DNA of 64,000 nucleotides from Ferrovibrio sp. (GTDB taxonomy: Bacteria > Pseudomonadota > Alphaproteobacteria > Ferrovibrionales > Ferrovibrionaceae): the NCBI GenBank assembly GCA_017991315.1, contig JAGOQS010000003.1:186001-250000 (forward strand), read 5' to 3'. This document shows, one piece after another, positions 23,595 to 31,769 of this stretch. The notes under the pieces were generated by a model. It saw only the letters and a list, made by a program, of their open reading frames with translations, did no database searches and was not told where the DNA came from. A program made the translations under genes and the position numbers. Positions within the stretch are counted from its first letter, which is position 1. Every line of letters starts with the position of its first letter.

Positions 23595-24148
23595 GCCCAG
23601 GCCTCCTGGATCGGTTCCAGTTCCGCGAGCAACGGTTGCAGCTTATCACGGTCCGACATGATCGGCTCGCTGACCGGCCAGGCGATGCCGACCTGGGGGT
23701 CGTTCCAGCGCAGGCCGCCTTCGAGCGTAGGCGCGTAGACGCTATCGACCTTGTAGGTGACCACGGAATCATCGGTGAGCGTGCAATAGCCGTGGGCGAA
23801 GCCGCGCGGGATCAGCACCATGTTGTGCTTCGCCGCATCAAGTTCCACGCAATCCCATTGCCCGAAGGTGGGCGAGCCGGCGCGCAGGTCCACGAACACA
23901 TCCAGCACCACGCCCTGGGTGGCGCGGATCAGCTTGGTCTCGGCGCTGGGCGGACGCTGGAAATGCAGGCCGCGCACGGTATGGCGCTTCTCGGTGCGGG
24001 CCTCGTTTTCCTGCAGCCAGGCGCGGTCGATGCCGGCCTCGGCGAAAATCTGCTTGTCGTACATGCGCATGAAATAGCCGCGATGGTCGCCGCGGGGGCT
24101 GAGCGTGATTTCATGCACGCCGGGCAGCTTGCGCTTCTCGATCTTCAT
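23591..24148 (-). CDS. dTDP-4-dehydrorhamnose 3,5-epimerase-family protein acting on a CDP-sugar
   Basis: This is a 185-aa cupin of the RmlC family. Visible blocks are DHRGYFMRMYDKQIF, the catalytic His region HTVRGLHFQRPP near residues 56-67, VVLDVFVDLRAGSPTFGQW, and VLIPRGFAHGYCTLTDDSVVTYKVD with the second active-site Tyr group. RmlC epimerises C3 and/or C5 of a 4-keto-6-deoxyhexose nucleotide. Because the genes just upstream make CDP-4-keto-6-deoxyglucose, the nucleotide here is expected to be CDP, not dTDP. It overlaps the dehydratase gene and the acyltransferase gene by 4 bp each. Confidence 0.88.
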   Translation of the reverse strand: MKIEKRKLPGVHEITLSPRGDHRGYFMRMYDKQIFAEAGIDRAWLQENEARTEKRHTVRGLHFQRPPSAETKLIRATQGVVLDVFVDLRAGSPTFGQWDCVELDAAKHNMVLIPRGFAHGYCTLTDDSVVTYKVDSVYAPTLEGGLRWNDPQVGIAWPVSEPIMSDRDKLQPLLAELEPIQEAWA

Positions 24149-25218
24149 AGGCCACGCACCTTGTCGGCATAGGCCGCGATCTGGGCGGTGGTGAAGGCGG
24201 CCATGTCCTGCCCGTCATTGGCGGCGCGGTACCAGGCGATGCTCTGTTCCAGGGCTTCTTCCAGGCTCCAGGCATTGGCCCAGTTGAGCCGCTCGGCGGC
24301 CTTGGCGGAATTCAGCATCAGGAGGCCGGCTTCGGGAATGCCGTCGCCGCCGGTATTGGCCCAGGCGGCATTGTTGCCCCAGGCTTTCACCAGGATTTCG
24401 ACGACGCGGCGTACCGGCGCGGCGCTGGCCTGGGCCGGGCCAAGGTTCCAGGCGCCGTGGAATTCCTTCGGCTGCTTGCTCAAGGCTTCAGTGAGCAGCA
24501 GCAGGCCGCGCGCCGCTTCCAGCACATGCTGCCAGGGGCGCACGGCATCGGGGCGGCGGATTTCCAGCACGCGGCCCTGGCCGAAAGCGCGCACGGCATC
24601 AGGCACCAGACGGTCGGCAGCCCAGTCGCCACCGCCGATGATGTTGCCGGCGCGGATCGTGGCGAGCCCGGCATCGTCCTTCATGTAGCGGTTGGCATAG
24701 GCTTCCGCGACCAGTTCGCTGGCGCTCTTGGATGCCGAGTAGGGCTCGTCGCCGCCCAGTTCGTCGCTTTCCAGATAGGCCTGGCCGGTCTCGCGGTTGC
24801 GATACACCTTGTCGGTGGTGAAGACGATGGTGGTGCGCAGGCGTGAGCAGCCGCGCGCCGCTTCCAACGCATGCACCGTGCCCATCACGTTGGTGGCGAA
24901 GCTGTCGACCGGGTTCTTGTAGGCCTCGCGCACGATCGGCTGGGCGGCGAGATGCAGCAGGATTTCCGGATCAGCGGCGCGCATGGCGCGCTCCAGATGC
25001 GCCGCATCGCGCACATCGCCCTCGATGGATTTCAGGCGGGTATGCAGCGCCACATGGCCGAAGAAATGCGGGTTGCTTGGCGGCGGCAGGGCGAAGCCAG
25101 TGACCTCGGCGCCGAGCAGGCTGAGCCAATAGCCAGTCCAGCCGCCGACAAAGCCGCTATGGCCGGTGAGGAAAACGCGTTTGCCGCGCCAGAAACTCGG
25201 ATCGGGCAGCGGTGCCAC
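24145..25218 (-). CDS. rfbG: CDP-glucose 4,6-dehydratase
   Basis: This is a 357-aa extended SDR that converts CDP-glucose to CDP-4-dehydro-6-deoxyglucose. It shows the NAD-binding KRVFLTGHSGFVGGWTGYWL near residues 13-32, EILLHLAAQPIVREAYKNP, TIVFTTDKVYRNRE with the active-site Thr-Asp-Lys group, and the catalytic YSASK in EPYSASKSASEL. Further blocks are ATIRAGNIIGGGDWAADRLVPD and RRPDAVRPWQHVLE. All are signatures of RfbG. The gene lies 15 bp downstream of the cytidylyltransferase gene, the usual rfbF-rfbG order. It overlaps the 3,5-epimerase gene by 4 bp. The cell compartment is the cytoplasm. Confidence 0.95.
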   Translation of the reverse strand: MAPLPDPSFWRGKRVFLTGHSGFVGGWTGYWLSLLGAEVTGFALPPPSNPHFFGHVALHTRLKSIEGDVRDAAHLERAMRAADPEILLHLAAQPIVREAYKNPVDSFATNVMGTVHALEAARGCSRLRTTIVFTTDKVYRNRETGQAYLESDELGGDEPYSASKSASELVAEAYANRYMKDDAGLATIRAGNIIGGGDWAADRLVPDAVRAFGQGRVLEIRRPDAVRPWQHVLEAARGLLLLTEALSKQPKEFHGAWNLGPAQASAAPVRRVVEILVKAWGNNAAWANTGGDGIPEAGLLMLNSAKAAERLNWANAWSLEEALEQSIAWYRAANDGQDMAAFTTAQIAAYADKVRGL

Positions 25219-25233
25219 GGCGACGCGTCCTTC

Positions 25234-26025
25234 TTACGAACGCAGCCAGGGCGCGCGGCCGCTCTGCCACATCTCGTTCAGCATCTGCATTTCGCGGTAG
25301 GTGTCCATGCACTGCCAGAAGCCGTCATGGTGATAGGCGGCAAGCTGCTTGGCCTGAGTCAGCGGCGGCAGGATATCGGTTTCCAGCACCATCTTCGGAT
25401 TATCGGAAGCGCGCTCGAAAACCTGGCGCTCGAACACGAAGAAGCCGCCATTGATCCAGCCGGCGCCGACCTGGGGCTTCTCCTGGAAGCTGTGCACGGT
25501 GCCGTCCTGGATGTCGATCTCGCCGTAGCGCGAGGAGGGATGCACGGCGGTGACGGTGGCTTCCAGGCCGCGCTGCTCATGCAGCGCATGCAGCGCCGCG
25601 ATATCCACATTGGCGACGCCATCGCCATAGGTGGCGAAGAAGCGCTGGCCGCGCACATGACGGATGGCGCGCTTGATGCGGCCGCCGGTCTGGGTCTCGG
25701 CGCCGGTCTCGGCCAGCACCACGCGCCAGTCATCCACGTTGGGCTGGCTCAGCAATTCGATGTTGTTGTCGGCCAGCGACACCGCCACATCGGCGTTGCG
25801 CATGCGGTAATTGAGGAAGTAGTCGCGGATCGCGTCGCCCTTGTAACCAAGGCAGAGCACGAAGTTGCGCACGCCGTAGGAGGCGTAATGCCGCATGATG
25901 TGCCAGACGATAGGGCGGCCGCCGATTTCCACCATCGGCTTCGGCTTGAACTCGGTCTCCTCGCGCAGGCGGGTGCCAAGACCACCGCAGAGGATGACGC
26001 ATTCCATATTGTTCAAACTGGCCAT
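25234..26025 (-). CDS. rfbF: Glucose-1-phosphate cytidylyltransferase
   Basis: RfbF makes CDP-glucose from CTP and glucose 1-phosphate. The protein is 263 aa from the ATG at 26023-26025, which has GGGAG 6 bases upstream; a second in-frame ATG lies six codons inside. The nucleotidyltransferase signature is CVILCGGLGTRLREETEFKP near residues 9-28 and the sugar site includes MVEIGGRPIVWHIMRHYASYG. Further RfbF blocks are FFATYGDGVANVDI with the metal-binding aspartate, GWINGGFFVFERQVF and DGFWQCMDTYREM. It is the first gene of the eight-gene minus-strand operon running to 19742. The promoter should lie in the 85 bases up to 26110. Confidence 0.95.
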   Translation of the reverse strand: MASLNNMECVILCGGLGTRLREETEFKPKPMVEIGGRPIVWHIMRHYASYGVRNFVLCLGYKGDAIRDYFLNYRMRNADVAVSLADNNIELLSQPNVDDWRVVLAETGAETQTGGRIKRAIRHVRGQRFFATYGDGVANVDIAALHALHEQRGLEATVTAVHPSSRYGEIDIQDGTVHSFQEKPQVGAGWINGGFFVFERQVFERASDNPKMVLETDILPPLTQAKQLAAYHHDGFWQCMDTYREMQMLNEMWQSGRAPWLRS

Positions 26026-26110
26026 GGCTTCTCCCGCCGAGTCCGCAGACTCGCCCCTTTCTGGCAAATAGTAACCAGAGATTGCCTGGGAATGGTTGCT
26101 CAAATGTTAA

Positions 26111-26134
26111 GGGCCGCCGGTTGCCCGGCGGCCC
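26111..26134 (-). terminator. Candidate terminator after the cox operon
   Basis: A perfect 10-bp GC hairpin (GGGCCGCCGG with CCGGCGGCCC, 4-nt loop) lies 25-48 bases past the coxM stop and before the rfbF start region. On the minus strand it is followed only by a weak TTAACATTTG tract, so termination efficiency is uncertain. Confidence 0.5.
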
Positions 26135-26158
26135 CTGAACAAGCCCGGCGGGAGGGTA

Positions 26159-26956
26159 TCAGCCCAGCGCCGCCTCCACCGCCCGCTTGGCGATCACGCC
26201 GACCAGATGGGCGCGGTATTCCGCCGAGGCATGGATGTCGTTGTTCATCCGCTTCGGATCGGTCTTGATGCCCTTGAGCGCGTCACCTGAGAAGGACTTG
26301 GCGAGCGCTGCCTCCATCTCCTTGTGGCGGAACACACCGGGGCCGGCGCCGTTGATGGCGACGCGGATACCGGACGCGGTTTCGGCCACGAAGGCACCGA
26401 CCATCACATAGCGCGAGGCCGGGTTGGGGAATTTCACGTAGCCGGCACGCTTCGGCACGGGGAAGGCGATCTTGGTGATGATCTCGCCTTCCGCCAGCGC
26501 CGTCTCGAACAGGCCGGTGAAGAAGTCGTCGGCGGCAATCGTGCGCTTGTTGGTGTGCACGGTGGCGCCGAGGCCCAACACGGCGGCCGGGTAATCCGCC
26601 GCCGGGTCGTTATTGGCGACCGAGCCGCCAAGCGTGCCCATGTTGCGCACCTGCGGGTCGCCGATGCCGCCGGCGAGGTGGCTGAGGGCCGGGATGGCCT
26701 TCTTGACCTCGGCGGAGGCAGCAACGGCGGCATGCTTGGTGCCGGCGCCGACCACCACAGCGCCGCCTTCCACCTTGATGCCCGACAATTCGGCGATACC
26801 GCCGAGGTCGACCAGATCGGAGGGTTGGGCGAGGCGCTGCTTCAGGGTCGGCAGCAGGGTCTGGCCGCCGGCCAAGAGCTTGCCGTCGCTGGCCTTGGCC
26901 AGCAGGGCAGAGGCATCGGCGAGCGAGGCGGGGCGATGATAGTTGAACGAATACAT
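26159..26956 (-). CDS. coxM: Molybdenum hydroxylase FAD-binding (medium) subunit, CoxM-like
   Basis: This is a 265-aa FAD subunit of a xanthine-oxidase-family enzyme. It begins MYSFNYHRPASLADASALLA, followed by the FAD-binding motif KLLAGGQTLLPTLKQRLAQP near residues 28-47, and a second FAD block GGIGDPQVRNMGTLGGSVANNDPAADYPA near 100-128. The C-terminal domain (CODH_FAD_C) follows. It passes electrons from the iron-sulfur subunit to a quinone or other acceptor. It is the last gene of coxS-coxL-coxM, 14 bp after coxL. The substrate is set by the large subunit, not by this one. Confidence 0.92.
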   Translation of the reverse strand: MYSFNYHRPASLADASALLAKASDGKLLAGGQTLLPTLKQRLAQPSDLVDLGGIAELSGIKVEGGAVVVGAGTKHAAVAASAEVKKAIPALSHLAGGIGDPQVRNMGTLGGSVANNDPAADYPAAVLGLGATVHTNKRTIAADDFFTGLFETALAEGEIITKIAFPVPKRAGYVKFPNPASRYVMVGAFVAETASGIRVAINGAGPGVFRHKEMEAALAKSFSGDALKGIKTDPKRMNNDIHASAEYRAHLVGVIAKRAVEAALG

Positions 26957-26970
26957 AGGCTGGTTCTCCC

Positions 26971-29346
26971 TTACTCGGCTGCCATGGCGGGCTTCGTCGC
27001 CTGGATGGTCTGCCAGACCTTCAGCGGCGTTGCCGGCATGGTGATGGCTTCGGTGCCAAGCGCATCGGTGATCGCATTCATCAGCGCGGCGGGCGCGGCG
27101 ATGGCGCCGGCTTCGCCGCAACCCTTCACGCCCAGCGGATTATGCGGGCAGGGGGTATGGGTCATGCTCACGTTGAAGCTCGGCAGGTCGTCGGCACGCG
27201 GCATGGTGTAGTCGAGGAACGAGCCGGTCAGCAACTGGCCGGTCTCGGTATCGTAGACCACGCCTTCCAGCAGCGCCTGGCCGACACCTTGCGCGATGCC
27301 GCCATGCACCTGGCCTTCGACGATCATCGGGTTGATGACATTGCCGAAGTCGTCCACCGCCACCCAGTTGGCGATCTTGGTAACGCCGGTATCGGCGTCG
27401 ATCTCCACCTCAGCGATATGGCAGCCAGACGGGAAGGTGAAGTTCGCCGGATCGTAGAAGGCGGTTTCCTCGAAGCCCGGTTCGAGATCGGCCGGGTAGT
27501 TGTGTGGCACATAGGCGGTGAAGGCCACCGCTGCCATCGGCACCGTCTTGTCGGTGCCGGCGACCGAGAAGGTGCCGCGTTCGTAGACCACGTCGTTGAC
27601 GCTGGCCTCCATCAGATGCGCGGCGATCTTCTTGCCCTTCTCGATCAGCTTGTCCGCCGCCTTGGAGATGGCGGAGCCGCCGACCGCGAGCGAGCGCGAG
27701 CCATAGGTGCCCATGCCCATCGGGATCTGCGCGGTGTCGCCATGCACCACCTCGATCTGATCCATTGGCACGCCGAGCTTGTCGGAGACCAACTGGGCGA
27801 AGGTGGTTTCATGGCCCTGGCCATGGCTGTGGCTGCCGGTATAGACGCAGACCGAGCCGGTGGGGTTGAAGCGGATCTTGGCCGACTCCCAGAGGCCGAC
27901 GCCGGCGCCGAGCGAACCCACCACCGCCGAGGGCGCGATGCCGCAGGCCTCGATGTAGCAGGAGATACCGATGCCGCGCAGCTTGCCCTGCTTCGCCGAC
28001 GCCGCCTTGCGCGCCTTGAAGCCGGCATAGTCGATGGCCTTCATCGCCTCGTTCAGCGTCAATTCATACTGGCCGCTGTCGTAAACGCAGGCCACCGGCG
28101 TCTGATACGGGAAGGCATCCGGCTTGATGAAGTTGCGGCGGCGGATTTCCGCCGGGTCCAGCTTCATCTCGCGTGCCGCCGCTTCCACGATGCGCTCCAC
28201 CACATAGGTGGCTTCCGGGCGGCCGGCGCCGCGATAGGCGTCCACCGGTGCGGTGTTGGTGAACACCGCCTTCACCTCGGCATAGATCGCCGGCGTGGTG
28301 TACTGGCCGGCCAGCAGCAGGGCGTAGAGATAGGTCGGCACGGCGGAGGCGAAGGTGGAGAGATAGGCGCCCATATTGGCGAGCGTATCCACCTTGAGGC
28401 CGAGGAACTTGCCATCCTTGTCCATCGCCAGTTCGGCGATGGTGAAATGGTCGCGGCCATGGGCATCGGTGAGGAAAGCCTCGCTGCGGTCGGAGGTCCA
28501 TTTCACCGGCCGGCGCAGCTTGCGCGCCGCCCAGAAGGCCACGGTCTCTTCCGGATAGTTGAAGATTTTCGAGCCGAAGCCGCCACCGACATCGGGCGCC
28601 ACCACGCGCACCTTGTGCTCGGGCAGGCCGAACACGAAGGCGCAGAGGATCAGCCGCAGCACATGCGGGTTCTGGCTGGTGACATAGACCGTGGTGGTAT
28701 CGGTGCCGCGATCATATTCGGCCACTGCCGAGCGCGGTTCCATCGGGTTCGGCGAGAGGCGGTTATTCACCAGTTCGACCTTGGTGATATGCGCCGCCTT
28801 GGCGAAGGCCGCCGCGGTGGCAGCCTTGTCGCCGAAATCCCAGTCGTAGCAGAGATTGCCTGGGGCATCATTATGCACCTGCGGTGCGCCGGGCTTCAGC
28901 GCCGCGCGCAGGTCGATGGCGGGGGCGAGGACATCATACTCGACCTCGATGGCTTCCGCCGCGTCGCGTGCCTGGGCGCGCGTCTCGGCGATCACCACCG
29001 CTACCTGATCGCCGACATGGCGCACATATTCCACCGCGATGGAATCATGGCGCGGCGCCTTGTGCGGCTGGCCATCCTTGCCCTTCACGGTCCAGCCGCA
29101 GATCAGGCCGCCAACCTTGTCGGCAGCCATGTCCTGACCGGTATAGATCGCCACCACGCCGGGCATGGCGCTGGCGGTCTTGGTGTTGATGGATTTGATC
29201 TTGGCGAAAGCATGCGGCGAGCGCAGGAAATGCGCGTGGGCCTGACCGGGGCGGTTGATGTCGTCGGTGTAGTTACCCTGGCCGGTGATGAAGCGGTAAT
29301 CCTCCTTGCGGCGGACGGAGGTGCCGATAACAGCCTGGTTGGTCAT
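26971..29346 (-). CDS. coxL: Molybdopterin-binding large subunit, form II CoxL-like
   Basis: This is a 791-aa catalytic subunit of the xanthine dehydrogenase/CO dehydrogenase family. N-terminal blocks are [19 protein letters not shown] and [14 protein letters not shown]. The Mo-cofactor domain has [16 protein letters not shown] and the active-site loop [14 protein letters not shown]. That loop carries AYRGAGR, the form II signature; the true aerobic CO dehydrogenase (form I) has AYXCSFR with the Cu-binding cysteine. CO oxidation is therefore not supported and another aldehyde, purine or small aromatic substrate is more likely. The end has [19 protein letters not shown] with the catalytic Glu. 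The gap to coxS upstream is four bases. Confidence 0.93.
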   Translation of the reverse strand: MTNQAVIGTSVRRKEDYRFITGQGNYTDDINRPGQAHAHFLRSPHAFAKIKSINTKTASAMPGVVAIYTGQDMAADKVGGLICGWTVKGKDGQPHKAPRHDSIAVEYVRHVGDQVAVVIAETRAQARDAAEAIEVEYDVLAPAIDLRAALKPGAPQVHNDAPGNLCYDWDFGDKAATAAAFAKAAHITKVELVNNRLSPNPMEPRSAVAEYDRGTDTTTVYVTSQNPHVLRLILCAFVFGLPEHKVRVVAPDVGGGFGSKIFNYPEETVAFWAARKLRRPVKWTSDRSEAFLTDAHGRDHFTIAELAMDKDGKFLGLKVDTLANMGAYLSTFASAVPTYLYALLLAGQYTTPAIYAEVKAVFTNTAPVDAYRGAGRPEATYVVERIVEAAAREMKLDPAEIRRRNFIKPDAFPYQTPVACVYDSGQYELTLNEAMKAIDYAGFKARKAASAKQGKLRGIGISCYIEACGIAPSAVVGSLGAGVGLWESAKIRFNPTGSVCVYTGSHSHGQGHETTFAQLVSDKLGVPMDQIEVVHGDTAQIPMGMGTYGSRSLAVGGSAISKAADKLIEKGKKIAAHLMEASVNDVVYERGTFSVAGTDKTVPMAAVAFTAYVPHNYPADLEPGFEETAFYDPANFTFPSGCHIAEVEIDADTGVTKIANWVAVDDFGNVINPMIVEGQVHGGIAQGVGQALLEGVVYDTETGQLLTGSFLDYTMPRADDLPSFNVSMTHTPCPHNPLGVKGCGEAGAIAAPAALMNAITDALGTEAITMPATPLKVWQTIQATKPAMAAE

Positions 29347-29350
29347 GACT

Positions 29351-29818
29351 TCACCCCTTCATTGCAGCAGCGCCGGCCTGAACGGCCTTGACGATGTTGT
29401 GATAGCCGGTGCAACGGCAGATGTTGCCTTCCAGCTCATGGCGAATCTGTTCTTCGGTGGGGGAGGGATTGCGCTGCACCAGATCGACGGCAGACATGAT
29501 CATGCCGGGGGTGCAGAAGCCGCATTGCAGCGCATGATTGTCGCGGAAGGCTTCCTGCATCGGATGCAGCGTCTCGCCATTGGCAAGGCCTTCGATGGTG
29601 GTGACCTTGGCGCCATTGGCCTGCGCCGCCAGGATGGTGCAGGACTTCACGCTGCGGCCATCCACATGCACCACGCAAGCGCCGCACTGGCTGGTGTCGC
29701 AGCCGACATGGGTACCGGTGAGTTCCAGGGTTTCGCGCAGGAACTGAACCAGGAGCGTGCGCGGCTCCACCTCGCGCGTCACGGCTTTGCCGTTGACGGT
29801 CATGGACACATTGGTCAT
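29351..29818 (-). CDS. coxS: [2Fe-2S] small subunit, CoxS-like
   Basis: This is a 155-aa electron-transfer subunit with two [2Fe-2S] clusters. The plant-ferredoxin-like N-terminal cluster uses [21 protein letters not shown] near residues 42-62 (C-x5-C-x2-C and a later C). The C-terminal helical cluster uses CGFCTPGM near 100 and [10 protein letters not shown] near 132. It starts ATG with a GGGAGG five bases upstream. It is the first of the three core genes (S-L-M order, as is common in form II clusters). A 163-bp gap separates it from the upstream coxG-like gene, so an internal promoter is possible. Confidence 0.94.
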   Translation of the reverse strand: MTNVSMTVNGKAVTREVEPRTLLVQFLRETLELTGTHVGCDTSQCGACVVHVDGRSVKSCTILAAQANGAKVTTIEGLANGETLHPMQEAFRDNHALQCGFCTPGMIMSAVDLVQRNPSPTEEQIRHELEGNICRCTGYHNIVKAVQAGAAAMKG

Positions 29819-29981
29819 TCGATTTCCTCCCGGTGGGGCCTAAAAGGCTACTGGACTCTTAGATGCTGCTGTCGTGTCGCAAGTGTGGGCGCAACGCCGC
29901 GCGGGCGTCAAGTTGCAATGCCGTTAATGCTGCAATCGTCATGCGGCGATGCTGCACAGAAAAATGTGATGTTGCAGCGCG

Positions 29982-30629
29982 TCAGAATTTCAGCACCAGC
30001 GCGGTGATGAAGCCGACGAGCACGATCAGGCCGCCGATCCACGCCCAGGCCGGCAGACCACTGCCTTCCGGCTCCGGCTGCTGGTCGGCGATTTCCGGCG
30101 CGACCAGCGGCTTGGTGGCTGCTGCGGCCTCGGCAGCCGGCGCTGCCGCTGCGGCAGGCCCAGGCATGCTTGCGGCGGCGGGATTGCCGGCGGCGACCAG
30201 GGTGTTGAAGCTGGAGAAGAAGTCATCCGCCATCTTGGCGGCGGTGGCATCGATCAGGCGGGCACCGATCTGCGCCAGCTTGCCGCCGACCTGGGCATTC
30301 ACTGCATAGGCGAGGCGGGTGCCGCCATCGGCATCGGAAAGCGATACTTTGGCGCTGCCCTTGCCGAAACCGGCGGCAACGCCGCCCTGGGCTTCGCCGG
30401 AAATCGTGTAGCCGTTCGGCGGGTCAATATCGGAGAGCGCAACCTTGCCCTTGAACTTCGCTTTCACCGGGCCGAGCTTCACTGTGACGGCCGCCTCGAA
30501 GCTGGTATCGGAGGTTTTTTCCAGGGTGTCGCAGCCGGGAATGCACTGTTTCAGGATGGCGGGATCGTTGAGTGCCTCCCAAACCGCCGCGCGCGGTGCC
30601 GGGATGAGCTGTTCGCCGGTCATTTCCAT
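29982..30629 (-). CDS. coxG: CoxG-like SRPBCC membrane-anchored protein
   Basis: The protein is 215 aa. Residues about 1-145 form an SRPBCC/START-like domain: MEMTGEQLIPAPRAAVWEAL, NDPAILKQCIPGCDTLEKTS, and the GKGSAKVSLSDADGGTRLAY block, as in CoxG. An Ala/Pro-rich linker follows. The last 25 residues (LPAWAWIGGLIVLVGFITAL and on) form a single C-terminal membrane helix. CoxG is thought to recruit or assemble the molybdenum hydroxylase at the membrane. Here it precedes coxSLM on the same strand, at the expected place. It is divergent from the SocA-like gene at 30794, sharing a 160-bp region. Confidence 0.85.
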   Translation of the reverse strand: MEMTGEQLIPAPRAAVWEALNDPAILKQCIPGCDTLEKTSDTSFEAAVTVKLGPVKAKFKGKVALSDIDPPNGYTISGEAQGGVAAGFGKGSAKVSLSDADGGTRLAYAVNAQVGGKLAQIGARLIDATAAKMADDFFSSFNTLVAAGNPAAASMPGPAAAAAPAAEAAAATKPLVAPEIADQQPEPEGSGLPAWAWIGGLIVLVGFITALVLKF

Positions 30630-30703
30630 GGCGTTTCCTCCGAAAACTGCGACAGTTCTGATTCACCTACCGTTAAGATTAGCTCTATACTATGCGCACA
30701 ACT

Positions 30704-30777
30704 AGGTTCAGGACAATTTTAGCCACTCTGGCGTCCCACCTGCTTTAGGAGCGGGCGTCAGGCCACTACCTGAACCT
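30704..30777 (+). promoter_or_regulatory. Candidate structured leader upstream of the SocA-like gene
   Basis: The outer arms AGGTTCAGG (30704-30712) and CCTGAACCT (30769-30777) are a perfect 9-bp inverted repeat. Inside, CTGGCGTCC (30728-30736) can pair with GGGCGTCAG (30753-30761), nine pairs including two wobbles. This leaves an internal loop of about 15 by 7 nt and an apical loop. A TATACT -10-like box at 30686-30691 would start transcription just before the structure, and a GGAGGG lies past it before the ATG at 30794. It may be a riboregulator or a small RNA. No known family was recognised. Confidence 0.4.
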
Positions 30778-30793
30778 GCAGAGGAGGGCCGCC

Positions 30794-31561
30794 ATGGTTC
30801 CGGCGACACGATCCGGCATTGATGTCAGCTTCTGGCTGCTTGAGCGGGCAGCCTCGGAGCGCATTGCCATGTCGCTGCCCAAGCTGCGCTGGCTGCTCTA
30901 TCTGGCGCAGGCGCATTACGCCATTGCCCGCGAGGGTGCCAAGCTGATGCCTGCGACTTTCGTCGTAGCCGAGGATGGTCCGCTGGAACCGACGCTGGAC
31001 CTGGTCTTCGTTGCCGGTTTGGAAAATCCGTGGTCGCCAAGTTTCAGCGAGGGCGCCGAGGCTTTCCTCGAAGGCTTCTGGAAGCGCTTCGGCGCATTGC
31101 CGGGTGTGGCGCTGCATAAGCTGGTGCTGGGCGATCCATCCTGGAAGCGGGCGCATGAGAATGGCCCCGGCACTGAAATCTACGTCGAGCAGCATCGCGG
31201 CAGCGGACGCGGCACCTCTGCCGGTGCCGGCGCGGTGAAGCAGATCACCGGTCGCACCGCGGCGCAGCGCTCCGCCGACCTGCCGCCCTTCGAGGACGAG
31301 GTTAAAGCCAAGATTGAGCAGTATTCCCGCGCTCCTGCCGCGGGCAAGCTGGTGCGTGGCGGCAATGGCCCGGCGGCAACGCCCGGTGCTGCGCCCGCCA
31401 CTACCGGCAAGGCCGGCGCCCCGCGCACCGCCTCGGTGGGCGAGAGCGTGGCGCATCTGCGCGCAGCCCCACCCGACAGTCAGGAAATCCGCTTCACCGC
31501 CGATGGCCGCTCGGTCACCCGCTGGCGCCCGAAGCGCCGCGTCGATGGCCCGACGATGTGA
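30794..31561 (+). CDS. SocA/Panacea-like (DUF4065) domain protein
   Basis: This is a 255-aa protein. The N-terminal 130 residues recall the SocA-like/DUF4065 (Panacea) domain found in phage-associated proteins and antitoxins: MSLPKLRWLLYLAQAHYAIA near residues 27-46, and MPATFVVAEDGPLEPTLDLVF, in which the usual 'gep-f-E-ieAw-yGPv' text is replaced. The C-terminal half is low complexity, rich in Ala, Gly and Pro (about 160-220), and ends in a basic RWRPKRR tail. No toxin gene is adjacent, so a toxin-antitoxin role is not supported. A GGAGGG lies six bases before the ATG. The domain call is tentative; the coding call is firm. Confidence 0.55.
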   Translation: MVPATRSGIDVSFWLLERAASERIAMSLPKLRWLLYLAQAHYAIAREGAKLMPATFVVAEDGPLEPTLDLVFVAGLENPWSPSFSEGAEAFLEGFWKRFGALPGVALHKLVLGDPSWKRAHENGPGTEIYVEQHRGSGRGTSAGAGAVKQITGRTAAQRSADLPPFEDEVKAKIEQYSRAPAAGKLVRGGNGPAATPGAAPATTGKAGAPRTASVGESVAHLRAAPPDSQEIRFTADGRSVTRWRPKRRVDGPTM

Positions 31562-31769
31562 ACGGCGTTAACCGTTCCCGGCTTCCGCATATCCCTGCAT
31601 TACCCCCGGCATCTCCCTGGATATCTCCCTGGGCGTCACTCCGTCTGCGTATATTTGCGGCACGGAAATTGGCTTTGCCCGCTTCGCCTTAAGCGCGATT
31701 CTGGATTTGCAGCGGCTAGAAATGGTGTTAGGCTTTTCGGGTTACTGTGGCTTTTAAAGGAATAAGACA

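Noticed and set aside
24871-26268. Open frame of about 465 codons on the plus strand
   Set aside because: It covers rfbG, rfbF and part of coxM in antisense. Those genes have clear signatures; this frame has none.
26971-29346. Annotation of the cox cluster as aerobic carbon monoxide dehydrogenase
   Set aside because: The active-site loop is AYRGAGR, not AYXCSFR, so the Cu-Mo centre required for CO oxidation is not supported.
27142-29391. Very long open frame (about 749 codons) on the plus strand
   Set aside because: It is exactly antisense to coxL, whose domains are unambiguous. Its translation is a His/Gly/Arg-rich shadow with no family text, typical of GC-rich codon bias on the opposite strand.
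30794-31561. Toxin-antitoxin pair
   Set aside because: The Panacea-like protein has no small adjacent ORF with toxin features on either side; the nearest genes are coxG and the cold-shock gene.
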